29,577 bases of DNA from DASTSN01 sp035760665 (GTDB lineage: Bacteria; Bacteroidota; Bacteroidia; Chitinophagales; Chitinophagaceae): contig DASTSN010000008.1 of the NCBI GenBank assembly GCA_035760665.1, forward strand, positions 1-29,577. Reading direction: 5' to 3'. Shown one piece after another: positions 17,597 through 25,851 of the stretch. Position 1 is the stretch's first letter. Each line of letters opens with the position of its first letter. A program made the position numbers and the translations under genes. The notes under the pieces were generated by a model. That model saw only the letters and a list, made by a program, of their open reading frames with translations. It was not told where the DNA came from and ran no database searches.

Positions 17597-19522
17597 TCAA
17601 AAGGCTTTTTTATCAGGATTCCCAGCCATTTCAATCATAGCAGTTAATTCCTGTATTAATTTGTCATCGCTACCATCAAAACCAATGGATTTAAAGCGGA
17701 TTGTTCCTTCTTTGTCAATAACAAATTTAGTCGGGATGCCTTCCACTTTAAACTGGTCGACCACTTTATCCTCGGTATCCAGCAATACGTTAAAGCTGTA
17801 CTTATTTTTTGTGATAAAATCCTGGGCGTTTTTCTTCTTGTCATCAACCCGCTCCCAGGTATCGATAAAGAGGAATTTTACGTCCTGGTTGTCTTTATAT
17901 TTTGTAACCATTTTCTGCATGGCAGGGAAGGAGGCTTTACAGGGGCCACACCAGGTAGCCCAAAAGTCCACCACCACTACTTTGCCTTTCAGGTCATTGA
18001 TGGCAACTTTGGAACCATCAAGGTTGTACAAAGCAAATGAAGGACTGGTTTGATTGAGTATAGCTTTCTGCAATTCTTCCAGCAGCGCCAGGTAACTTTC
18101 TTTTTGCAAACCGGCCACATACTCATCAAATCCGGCTTCTGATTTATTGGATTTGATATATTCTTTTTTAAGAATTTCCTTTATTGCAGCAGTGGCTTTA
18201 CCATTTTTTATAAAATCCTCTAACTGGGGTTTCAGTTTTTTGGCCGGCAGTACTTTTTCCGCTACCAGGGCATAGGTATTATTTTCATCGGCACTTTTGC
18301 CTTCTGCGATATTGATGGCCGCATCTTTTGTGTAGGGATAGGCCTCTTTGTACTTACCAAGTTTGTATAAAACCATCGCATAGGTATCGGCGTACATGCC
18401 GTAAGCTCCTCGGCGGCTTTTTTCCCATTGCTTATCAGTCATGTAATCGGGCTTAGGCGCTGTGGGCTTTTCCCATTCCTGTTTAGCCGTAGTGGCTGCA
18501 AACTTTGCCAGTTCTGCTGCATACGGCAGGTTATCGTTTTCTTTTTGCATTTCCCAGGCCGTGTTATTATAGAGGGATGCAAGCTGACTTTTATCCTGCA
18601 CATTCGCATTGGCAACAGCTTTTTTAAAACCATCCCAGTCTTTTTTGTTGGAATAGGCATAAGCTATCTCAAGTTTGTAGAGTGGGATGTTTTCCTGGAG
18701 GCCTGTCCAGTTTGGATCTGTTGCCGATTTTGCAATAATCTCGTTTAATAAAGCTTGTTTTTGGGCAGGATCGGATTCGCGGTAAAATTTGTTGATCGTT
18801 TCCGTAACCACCCATTTACCCTGTGGATATTTTTCCTTTTTTAATCCTGCAATGAAGCCTGCCTGCTGTGGTAGTTTAGCTATACCATAAAGGGATTCCA
18901 GGTAGCTATAATCTTCTTCTTTTTCCAGTCCTTTCTTCAAAGCAGCTTCTATTTCTTTTTGTACAGTAGTTGTAAACTTATCTTTGTCTTCGCTGCTTAG
19001 CAATCGCAGGTAAGCCACCATGTTATCCTGCTTAGTTTGCGGATATAATTCAAACTCTTTTTCCAGGCTTTGCATTGCTTTCCTGCCATCCCTGTCCACA
19101 CCTGCATTGCTGCCATAGTATTGATAAAAGAGCGACTGATTTGCGTAAGCGCCTTTTTTTATCTTTTCGCCATCATATAACAGCATTTTATAGCCGTCGT
19201 TATTGTTATTGTCAAACTTGGCATCAGCGGCAAAACTGAAGAACAGGAAATTACCAGCCGAATCTGTTTGTAGGGTGCCGGTGTATTTTCCGTCTTTTTT
19301 GGTTAAGGTAATATCAAAAGCCTTCATGGTTTTGCCACCAAATTCGTAAGCAACGGCCTCTACGGGAGAAAGTGTGCCAGCAATATCACCAGCAGGTTCA
19401 TACGTAAAAGTGATTAGTTCACCGGCTTTGGGTTTTTCGGGAGTGTATGTGAAATTATCCTGTGCATTCACTGATACAGTAAGTATTGTCAGTGCAAGGC
19501 TTAGAACTTTCAAGAGGTTCAT
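17597..19522 (-). CDS. Exported TlpA-like thioredoxin-fold protein
   Basis: A 641-residue predicted periplasmic thiol-disulfide protein. A signal peptide (MNLLKVLSLALTILTVSVNAQ) is followed by an Ig-like beta domain (about 22-120), a long helical region of TPR-like character (about 130-490; LYNNTAWEMQ and MYADTYAMVLYKLGKYKEA are typical) and a C-terminal thioredoxin fold with VVVVDFWATWCGPCKASFP, active-site Cys525 and Cys528, and the cis-Pro loop GIPTKFVID. The pair resembles TlpA/ResA-type reductases, while the helical middle suggests protein contacts. The target is unknown. The gene lies 43 bases after the S9 peptidase gene on the same strand and ends at a terminator, so the two probably form one operon. 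Confidence 0.87.
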   Translation of the reverse strand: MNLLKVLSLALTILTVSVNAQDNFTYTPEKPKAGELITFTYEPAGDIAGTLSPVEAVAYEFGGKTMKAFDITLTKKDGKYTGTLQTDSAGNFLFFSFAADAKFDNNNNDGYKMLLYDGEKIKKGAYANQSLFYQYYGSNAGVDRDGRKAMQSLEKEFELYPQTKQDNMVAYLRLLSSEDKDKFTTTVQKEIEAALKKGLEKEEDYSYLESLYGIAKLPQQAGFIAGLKKEKYPQGKWVVTETINKFYRESDPAQKQALLNEIIAKSATDPNWTGLQENIPLYKLEIAYAYSNKKDWDGFKKAVANANVQDKSQLASLYNNTAWEMQKENDNLPYAAELAKFAATTAKQEWEKPTAPKPDYMTDKQWEKSRRGAYGMYADTYAMVLYKLGKYKEAYPYTKDAAINIAEGKSADENNTYALVAEKVLPAKKLKPQLEDFIKNGKATAAIKEILKKEYIKSNKSEAGFDEYVAGLQKESYLALLEELQKAILNQTSPSFALYNLDGSKVAINDLKGKVVVVDFWATWCGPCKASFPAMQKMVTKYKDNQDVKFLFIDTWERVDDKKKNAQDFITKNKYSFNVLLDTEDKVVDQFKVEGIPTKFVIDKEGTIRFKSIGFDGSDDKLIQELTAMIEMAGNPDKKAF

Positions 19523-19565
19523 ATGCTTGGTTTTGATGTTATAAAGTAATTTCCTAAGATAAGGT

Positions 19566-21938
19566 TTATTTTTTTAGCACCGTTTCAAAAAGTGCAAAAA
19601 TTCGTTTGTATTCGTCAGTCCAGCTACTGGGTTCTACAAAACCATGATCTTCCATGGGATAGGGGGCAATTTGCCAGTTATCCTTTCCCAGTTCAATTAA
19701 CCGTTGTGTCAGCTCAATGGCATCCTGGAAATGGACATTCACATCCATCATTCCGTGACAAATGAGTAAATGTCCTTTTAGTCCGTCAGCAAAGTAAAGT
19801 GGCGAACTACGCCGGTAAGCAAGGCTGTCATTAAATGGTTCGTTCAAAATGTCAGACGTGTACCCATGATTATAATTTGCCCAATTGGTAACAGGTCGTA
19901 ACGCGGCTCCAGCTGCAAAAACGTCCGGGGTGGTAAACATGGCCATCAGTGTCATAAAACCACCGTAAGAGCCGCCATACATACCAACATGTTTCGGATC
20001 TACGCCAAAGCGCTGAACCAAATAATTAACGCCGTCAACCTGGTCGTCAAGATCTTTGCCACCCATGTGCCGATAAATAGCGGTGCGCCAGTCCCGTCCG
20101 TAGCCGGCACTTCCCCTGTAATCGATATCCAGTACATAATACCCGTTATCTGCCAACATATTATTAAACATATACTCTCTGAAATAGAGGCTCCACCACT
20201 TGTGCGCATTTTGCAGGTACCCTGCACCGTGTACAAATAACACGGCGGGCTTATTGGGAGCCGGATTTTCCGGTTTGTACAATCGGGCATATACTTGTGC
20301 ACCATCCCGTGCTGTAAATGTAATTAGATCGGGAACCCGCCAGGGGTAGGTTTTAAATTCATCGCTTTGTGCTTTATTTGTGAGCTGAATGGCTTTGCTG
20401 CCTGCCTTGTTTTCCTGCAGGTATAGCTCCCAGGGCTTATTGAAATAAGAATATAAAAAGGCAATATACTTTTCATCAGGCGAGATGGCTACCAGATTAG
20501 CGCCGGTCATGGATGTAATTCGTTCCTTTTTACCGTCAGCGATAGTTAAGCGATAAAATTGCTGTTCGCCCGGATGCACCTCGTTGGTGGTGATATAAAA
20601 ATATTTTTTATTGATGGAAAGGATCGCTTCCTGTACTTCATAACTACCTTGTGTCAGCGCTTTCTTTTGTTTGGTTACCACATCTGCAGTATATAAATGT
20701 GAGTAGCCTGTTGTTTCCGACTGAAACCAGCAGGTGGTTTCATTGATCCATCCAATGTGAGAAGCGTCAATATCCGGGCCGCCAATCCAGGCCTCATCGT
20801 GCTGGTGGTCTATTAATTCCAGCGATGCAGATTCCGGCTTCACCAGCATCAGCCAGCGGTCTTTATTATCCAGCGAACGGATATCCACGATACCATACGT
20901 TCCCTGTGGCGACCAAACCGTTTCACTGAACCGAACAGGCCGAGGATGTGGATTTTTTTTTGCAGCTTCCCATTGAACGGGATACTGTTTTACAAATTCC
21001 GGAATATCCCGTATGCCGGGAACTGAATCTGTTTTTATTTCCATTACCGTATCCTTCACTCGGTCATAAATAAAAGCGCTTGCAGCACCCTGCGGCGAGC
21101 CGACTTTAGTTCGACCTTCTATCGTTTGCGTGTAACCGCTTTCAGTAACATATACCGGCACCAGTGTTCTTTTTGCATTCGCCGCCCTGGAAAACAGGTT
21201 GTAGCTAATAAAGCGTCCATCCGGGCTTATCGTGATATTGTACATCATTTTCCCTGCTATGGGTATGCTTCGCAATTCTTTTTCGTTGTTTTCTGATTCA
21301 CGGTATTTTTTTACATTTTCTTTACGCTGTTTTCGTTCACGTAAAACCTGGAAATATTGTAATTGATCTTTCCTTAGCCAGGCTTCCTCTTCCGTTAACT
21401 TTTGCTCACCGGCATCTGCCGGTTTTCTTGTTTGAAAATTTGTGAGTTGCTCTGTTTCACCGGTAGCAATATCCCAGGAAAACAGGTTTTCGTTCAGCGT
21501 GTACACAACCCGGGTTTCTCCAAAGGAAAAACGTGGGTTTGTTTCTTGTCCCACTGTTTTCGTTAGCTGCTGTACGCGGCCGTTTTTTTTGTTTACAAAA
21601 AAAACATCACCGTTTTTTACATATGTAAATGCTGTTCGGGTTAGATTGTAACGTATCGCATTACTGGTGAGTAATTTCTGCCGTTGATCGCTGGACATTT
21701 TTTGAGGTGTTTTCGTTGCCAGGCTTACAGCATATAGTGAGTCGTTATCGTCCTGGTCCGGATTCCAGTCAAAATACAACTCCTTACCGTCGTATCTCCA
21801 TTGGATATTAGAAGGGGAGCTGCCAATCCATTTTGGATCCCGCATGATTTTTTCTACTGTTAACACCGGTTTTGCATTTTGAGAATAGACAGGCAGCAGC
21901 GAACAGGAGAGGAGCAACGCAAATAAGTATTTCACCAT
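19566..21938 (-). CDS. S9 family prolyl oligopeptidase-type peptidase
   Basis: A 790-residue exported serine peptidase. A signal peptide (MVKYLFALLLSCSLLPVYS) is followed by a beta-propeller region with WD40/DPP4-like strands (SPDGRFISYN, SPDEKYIAFLYS) up to about residue 520, then an alpha/beta hydrolase catalytic domain. The triad can be placed as Ser657 in GGSYGG, Asp732 in GMMDVNVHF and His765 in MEDHGFVEP; VLFVHGAGYLQ marks the oxyanion region. The order fits DPP4/acylaminoacyl-peptidase-like S9 enzymes, which release dipeptides or acylated residues from oligopeptides, probably in the periplasm. The specificity is not readable from sequence. It heads the pair with the TlpA-like gene. Confidence 0.92.
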   Translation of the reverse strand: MVKYLFALLLSCSLLPVYSQNAKPVLTVEKIMRDPKWIGSSPSNIQWRYDGKELYFDWNPDQDDNDSLYAVSLATKTPQKMSSDQRQKLLTSNAIRYNLTRTAFTYVKNGDVFFVNKKNGRVQQLTKTVGQETNPRFSFGETRVVYTLNENLFSWDIATGETEQLTNFQTRKPADAGEQKLTEEEAWLRKDQLQYFQVLRERKQRKENVKKYRESENNEKELRSIPIAGKMMYNITISPDGRFISYNLFSRAANAKRTLVPVYVTESGYTQTIEGRTKVGSPQGAASAFIYDRVKDTVMEIKTDSVPGIRDIPEFVKQYPVQWEAAKKNPHPRPVRFSETVWSPQGTYGIVDIRSLDNKDRWLMLVKPESASLELIDHQHDEAWIGGPDIDASHIGWINETTCWFQSETTGYSHLYTADVVTKQKKALTQGSYEVQEAILSINKKYFYITTNEVHPGEQQFYRLTIADGKKERITSMTGANLVAISPDEKYIAFLYSYFNKPWELYLQENKAGSKAIQLTNKAQSDEFKTYPWRVPDLITFTARDGAQVYARLYKPENPAPNKPAVLFVHGAGYLQNAHKWWSLYFREYMFNNMLADNGYYVLDIDYRGSAGYGRDWRTAIYRHMGGKDLDDQVDGVNYLVQRFGVDPKHVGMYGGSYGGFMTLMAMFTTPDVFAAGAALRPVTNWANYNHGYTSDILNEPFNDSLAYRRSSPLYFADGLKGHLLICHGMMDVNVHFQDAIELTQRLIELGKDNWQIAPYPMEDHGFVEPSSWTDEYKRIFALFETVLKK

Positions 21939-22087
21939 GATAATATTTTAGAGTATAAATATACAGGAGAAGCTATAATAAGAAATACCAGGTTGCAGGT
22001 TTGTAAACGGACTTTTACAAGAAAAAGATCCCGTGTGTGATAAAACAACACCAGGATATTCTTCTCTGTATAAGTAACCGAAGTTGG

Positions 22088-22462
22088 TCAATTTTTCGGA
22101 ACGCCGGCATCGATCCAGCAGGGAATCGCGTTTTTTGAGTTGTTGTGATGGTACCAGTTTTGGGCATCCTACCCGTTGCAACGGCTTTTCTGATATTTAC
22201 CCTTGCTTTGAAAATTGCGTTATAACTGGTTAGTGCCCCCCGGGTCATTAATACTGCCCTGGTCTTGTCAGGTGGCTTTGGTGGCGCATGATGTCTGAAT
22301 AACCGGATTTATGTCGGCAGTAAATGTCTTTAGAACATTGCTACAGCCCAACCCGCCTCCTGTGTTACCGCTGGGTGTAGTACTGTTGTTATTTTTGCTG
22401 CAGGAAAAAAAGTTTGTAAAAACGAGCGGCAACGCTAAAACGATGATTCGTTTTTTAATGAT
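22088..22462 (-). pseudogene. Decayed lipoprotein gene, cytochrome c-like (CX5CH) family
   Basis: Read on the minus strand, three frames together give one recognisable protein. It starts IKKRIIVLALPLVF with lipobox-like NFFSC, a linker SKNNNSTTPSG, then FTADINPVIQTSCAT. A TGA at 22268-22270 then interrupts the frame; after it the same frame gives QDQGSINDPGG. A one-base gain in the C6 run at 22236-22241 shifts to ALTSYNAIFKARVNIRKAV and MPKTGTITTTQK. A one-base loss in the T6 run at 22131-22136 restores NAIPCWIDAGVPKN and a stop at 22088-22090. This order matches small Bacteroidota lipoproteins with a cytochrome c-like (CxnCH) segment and the ending MPK...QK..I.CWIDAG. Where ATG is expected there is ATC (22460-22462), directly after a stop. 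The heme-type Cys-His reads stop-Gln instead. A long-dead gene is the best reading. Confidence 0.8.
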
Positions 22463-22553
22463 TTAAGAATTGATTTATCCAGCTATTTTATCGAGTACCA
22501 CTTTTGAAAAGTTGCCTGTTTGAAAAATCTTATGCAAAATTTTGGGTAAAAAA

Positions 22554-22575
22554 AACCTCACCGGTTAGTGAGGTT
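22554..22575 (-). terminator. Rho-independent terminator of fbaA
   Basis: AACCTCAC (22554-22561) pairs with GTGAGGTT (22568-22575) around a 6-base loop. On the minus strand the stem runs into a long U tract (the A run at 22548-22555 on the + strand). It lies 20 bases beyond the fbaA stop. Confidence 0.85.
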
Positions 22576-22595
22576 CTCAAGATTTCTAGTGTAAT

Positions 22596-23663
22596 CTAGG
22601 CGTTTCGGTTGATACAGTTCAAATCTTCAAAGGCTGTTTCCAGGCGTTTGCAGAAGCTTTCTTCGCCTTTGCGAAGCCAAACCCGGGGATCGTAGTACTT
22701 TTTGTTAGGTTTGTCTGCGCCTTCCGGGTTACCCAGTTGTCCCTGAAGATAATCCTGATTTTTACTGTAATAGTTCAGTACCCCTTCCCAGAACGACCAT
22801 TGCAGATCCGTGTCAATATTCATTTTGATAGCACCGTAGCTGATAGCCTCGCGAATCTGGTGTTGCGGCGAGCCGCTACCGCCATGAAATACAAAATAAA
22901 CGGGCTTAGGTCCGGTCTTTAATTCTTTTTGAATATACTGCTGACTGTTATTTAGAATTTCCGGACGTAGTTCTACATTACCCGGCTTGTAAACACCATG
23001 CACATTTCCGAAAGCTGCCGCAATGGTAAACAAGTTGCCAACTTTACTCAATTCTGTATACGCATATGCCACGTGCTGCGGCTGTGTGTAGAGTTTATCA
23101 TTTTCTACATCGCTGTTGTCAACGCCATCTTCCTCGCCACCAGTAACACCGAGCTCGATTTCGATGCTCATACCCAATGGTTGCATGCGCTTGAAAAATT
23201 CAACCGAAGTATGAATATTTTCTTCCAGTGGCTCTTCACTCAGGTCAAGCATATGCGAACTGAACAGCGGCTGGCCTTTTTCTTTAAAATATTTTTCACC
23301 GGCATCAATTAATCCACTGATCCAGGGAAGCCATTTTTTGGCTGCATGATCGGTATGTAATACGACCGGAACACCATAGTATTTTGCGACATTATGAATG
23401 TGCAATGCACCGGAAATTCCTCCGCTGATATTTGCCTGTAACTGATCATTGGGCATTCCTTTACCGGCAATAAACTGTGCGCCGCCATTGGAGAACTGGA
23501 TAATCACCGGCGAGTTTACTTTAGCTGCCGTTTCCAGGGTTGCATTGATGGTATTGGTTCCGATGGTATTTACCGCGGGTAAAGCAAACTGATTTTCTTT
23601 TGCGTCCTTGTACAGTGCTGCCAGTTCTTCGCCGAACAATACCCCGGCTTTATACTTTTTCAT
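22596..23663 (-). CDS. fbaA: Class II fructose-bisphosphate aldolase
   Basis: A zinc-dependent aldolase that interconverts fructose 1,6-bisphosphate with the two triose phosphates. Its 355 residues align along the whole length with E. coli FbaA (359). VVLHTDHAAKKWLPW carries catalytic Asp105 and zinc ligand His106; IEIELGVTGGEEDGVDNS carries the zinc-ligand Glu; FGNVHGVYKPGNV and FVFHGGSGSP carry the other two zinc-ligand His residues; and KMNIDTDLQW contacts the phosphate. It is not related by sequence to the class I enzyme at 989-2062. It has its own -7 element (23728-23735) and terminator, so it is probably monocistronic. Confidence 0.96.
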   Translation of the reverse strand: MKKYKAGVLFGEELAALYKDAKENQFALPAVNTIGTNTINATLETAAKVNSPVIIQFSNGGAQFIAGKGMPNDQLQANISGGISGALHIHNVAKYYGVPVVLHTDHAAKKWLPWISGLIDAGEKYFKEKGQPLFSSHMLDLSEEPLEENIHTSVEFFKRMQPLGMSIEIELGVTGGEEDGVDNSDVENDKLYTQPQHVAYAYTELSKVGNLFTIAAAFGNVHGVYKPGNVELRPEILNNSQQYIQKELKTGPKPVYFVFHGGSGSPQHQIREAISYGAIKMNIDTDLQWSFWEGVLNYYSKNQDYLQGQLGNPEGADKPNKKYYDPRVWLRKGEESFCKRLETAFEDLNCINRNA

Positions 23664-23727
23664 GTTGTAAATGCTTTCGGTTTTAAGTGATGATTGTTTT
23701 ACTCTGCATTGAATAATTAATGCGGCG

Positions 23728-23735
23728 CAAAGATA
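23728..23735 (-). promoter_or_regulatory. Putative -7 element of fbaA
   Basis: On the minus strand this reads TATCTTTG, an exact match to TAnnTTTG, about 65 bases before the fbaA ATG. No clear -33 TTTG was seen at the usual distance. Confidence 0.5.
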
Positions 23736-23797
23736 CCATTCCTTTGCTTTACCCGAAATTCATTTTGTCTAACAATTGTTCGTGTTTTGTATATCTT

Positions 23798-24904
23798 TTA
23801 ATCGTCGAATTTGCCAAGATTTTTTTGAATCAGCAGCAGGTTTTTACGAAGTGTTTGTTTTAAATGTGTTTTCACCAACTGGCCCATCGACTGGCACTTG
23901 CTGAAGGCAGTGGTATGAAGGTAGTCATTGAGTTCGTTTTTCAGCTGTGCTAATTTTTCCGGTATGGCGATTTTGTCTTTTGACATAATGTTGAGCAACT
24001 CCATTAAACGAAACCGTGAAGAAACAACGCGGAAAGCCATCATCGTTTTTTCTTCTGTCTGGTATTGTTCTATGGAGTCTTTGTTCAGGTGTTTGAGTGT
24101 CAACGCCACCAGCGGATAATTTTCCTTAAAGAATTGCGGTAAGTATAGATTTTTTCTGCCTTCAAAGGATTGCTGATCAAAATCAATGGCCCGTATCCTG
24201 TACTGGTAGTCTTCTATATCGGGTGTGACATTCACCACAAAATTATAGCTGCGCATATCCCCCAGCAGTTGAACAAAACAGCGTTCATTAAATTTTACAA
24301 ATTCTTTTGCCAGCCTGATTTTATTCGTGGTAGGCTCATTCATTATTTGTTGAATAAAAACATCACCGGGTATACCAGGAATATGTTCTTCCACTAATGT
24401 GTTTTGATGGGTGATAAAGGTAATACGGTTAGGGGAGAGCAGGTGCTCCAGCTCCAGGCCATATATGCGGGACGCATCTGCAATTTTTATATAGTAATGA
24501 TCGTAGTTGTCGTTAAACTTATTTACAATGCGTATGCGAAAGGGATTCGAATTCGCAAATGTGCAATAATCAATTCTTGCGACATCGAGGTGTTTGGCAA
24601 AACTGAGATCGCCTTCCGTTTTCAGAATGGCATATATTTTTACCAGCCCTTCGCGGATAAATTCCCATTCCCGCATGTCGTACACAACTGTTTCCCAAAG
24701 CGTGGGATTGCCGTTTTTGTCTTTTAATGGAACAGAATAGGTAAACCGCAGTAAATCGTTATAGGCAACGGGAAGTTTGACTTCCCGTCCGTGATGCTTC
24801 AGGTAAGTGCGGAGGCTGGCATTGACCGGAAACAACGGTTTCTTTCGGGAAGGCTTGTTCGCCTGCTGATTTGTTTCATCATTTACCGGATAGTTAAATC
24901 CCAT
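23798..24904 (-). CDS. Unknown protein with a possible kinase-like fold
   Basis: A 368-residue soluble protein that I do not recognise by name. Its motifs fall in the order of an atypical protein kinase or aminoglycoside-phosphotransferase fold. YYIKIADASRIYG (137-149) could hold the ATP-binding Lys140; TLVEEHIPGIPGD (169-181) resembles the hinge segment of that fold; GDMRSYNFVV (215-224) resembles a catalytic loop with Asp216 and Asn221; and AIDFDQQSF (239-247) resembles the metal-binding DFD. The glycine-rich loop is not evident, and the first 120 residues and the basic C-terminal 100 residues are unassigned. The kinase reading is inference. The gene follows the broken BtuF-like gene by 56 bases, counted from that gene's original stop, so they were probably cotranscribed. 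Confidence 0.6.
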   Translation of the reverse strand: MGFNYPVNDETNQQANKPSRKKPLFPVNASLRTYLKHHGREVKLPVAYNDLLRFTYSVPLKDKNGNPTLWETVVYDMREWEFIREGLVKIYAILKTEGDLSFAKHLDVARIDYCTFANSNPFRIRIVNKFNDNYDHYYIKIADASRIYGLELEHLLSPNRITFITHQNTLVEEHIPGIPGDVFIQQIMNEPTTNKIRLAKEFVKFNERCFVQLLGDMRSYNFVVNVTPDIEDYQYRIRAIDFDQQSFEGRKNLYLPQFFKENYPLVALTLKHLNKDSIEQYQTEEKTMMAFRVVSSRFRLMELLNIMSKDKIAIPEKLAQLKNELNDYLHTTAFSKCQSMGQLVKTHLKQTLRKNLLLIQKNLGKFDD

Positions 24905-24960
24905 ACTGTGATTTTCTTCCCTGAAATTATTAAGAAGCTGCGTGCCGGCAAAATGAAGCT

Positions 24961-25746
24961 TTATGCAAACTGTGACTGTAAATTTTTAAAATATCCTGGG
25001 GCTTTTAGTAAACGGCTGCCATACCAGCTGAACATTTCTCCATCCACTAATACTATTTTGGTATTGGGTAAATGCATTTGCAAAACTTCAGCATGCGATT
25101 GATGAAAAGGAAAAGGTTCGGAGGATAGCAGCAATACGTCAGGTCTTTTTTCCTGAATATCATCGAGGGTTATTTTGGGTTAGCGGGTACAGTCGCCGAA
25201 AACATTTTCAAATCCGGCGGCATTCATCATGGCATGTATAAAAGTATCACTACCAACAGTCATAAAAGGGTTTTGCCAGATGAGATAACAGGCCTTTCGC
25301 TGCGGTAGCGGCTGTAAAAACGAAGAAAAGCTTGTTTTAATATTTTCAACGATCTGCCGGGCCTGGGCTTTGCGGCTTGTCATTTCACCGACTTGCTGAA
25401 TCATGTCCAGTGCATCCTGCAGGTTACGTATATCGCTGATCCAGACAGGAAAATTGTCTGCTAATTGTTCTATTTGTTGCCGTGTGTTTTCTTCTTTGTT
25501 CGCAATCACCAGGTCGGGTTGTAATTGAAAAATACTGTCAAGGTGAAGTTGTTTGGTTCCACCCACTCTTGTTTTTTTTTGAAACCATTCTGCCGGGTGA
25601 ATGCAAAATTTAGTGATGCCAATGACTTCCGCATGCAACCCGAGATCAGCAAGCAGTTCTGTTTGAGAAGGCACAAGAGAAACGATGCGCCTGGGTGCTT
25701 CATTTACATGAATCGTTCTGCCTGTTTGATCGGTGAAATGCGGCAT
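24961..25746 (-). pseudogene. BtuF-like helical-backbone metal receptor, interrupted by one stop codon
   Basis: The protein begins MPHFTDQTGRTIHVNEAPRR and continues IVSLVPSQTELLADLGLHAEVIGIT, HPAEWF, GGTKQLHLDSIFQLQPDLVIANKEEN: the periplasmic-binding, BtuF/FecB-like fold used for cobalamin or siderophore-type ligands. After codon 188 a TAA at 25180-25182 stops it (FGDCTR-stop). In the same frame translation resumes at once with PKITLDDIQEKRPDVLLLSS, then EPFPFHQSH, KIVLVDGEMFSWYGSRLL and a natural stop at 24961-24963. That completes the expected C-terminal lobe and a normal length of 261 codons. A single TAC-to-TAA change would explain it. ATG 25746 is preferred to the frame's earlier opening at 25824. 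There is no clear signal peptide, which some cytoplasmic or anchored relatives also lack. It may be a recent pseudogene or a sequencing error. Confidence 0.8.
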
Positions 25747-25808
25747 GAGGAAATATTTACCGCAAATTAGCGAAGTTGGGAAAAAGAAGATGTGTAAACT
25801 CACCGCTG

Positions 25809-25845
25809 CCTCCTGCCAAAACAATTGGATTGTTTCAGCAGGAGG
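25809..25845. repeat. Long imperfect hairpin upstream of the BtuF-like gene
   Basis: CCTCCTGC (25809-25816) pairs with GCAGGAGG (25838-25845). After a two-base internal mismatch, AAACAAT (25819-25825) pairs with ATTGTTT (25829-25835) around a 3-base loop. No T run follows on either strand, so it is not a standard terminator; it may be a leader structure. Confidence 0.6.
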
Positions 25846-25851
25846 GGTATC

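Noticed and set aside
21948..22248. Two overlapping minus-strand reading frames of 77 codons each.
   Set aside because: They are fragments of the decayed lipoprotein gene read in different frames plus downstream spacer; neither is a stand-alone protein.
22268..22270. TGA at a Cys position could encode selenocysteine.
   Set aside because: The same gene has no start codon and two frameshifts, the following His is also lost, and no SECIS-like hairpin was evident, so decay explains it better.
23771..23780. AACAATTGTT palindrome between fbaA and the kinase-like gene as an operator.
   Set aside because: A single 10-base AT-rich palindrome with no second copy is expected by chance.
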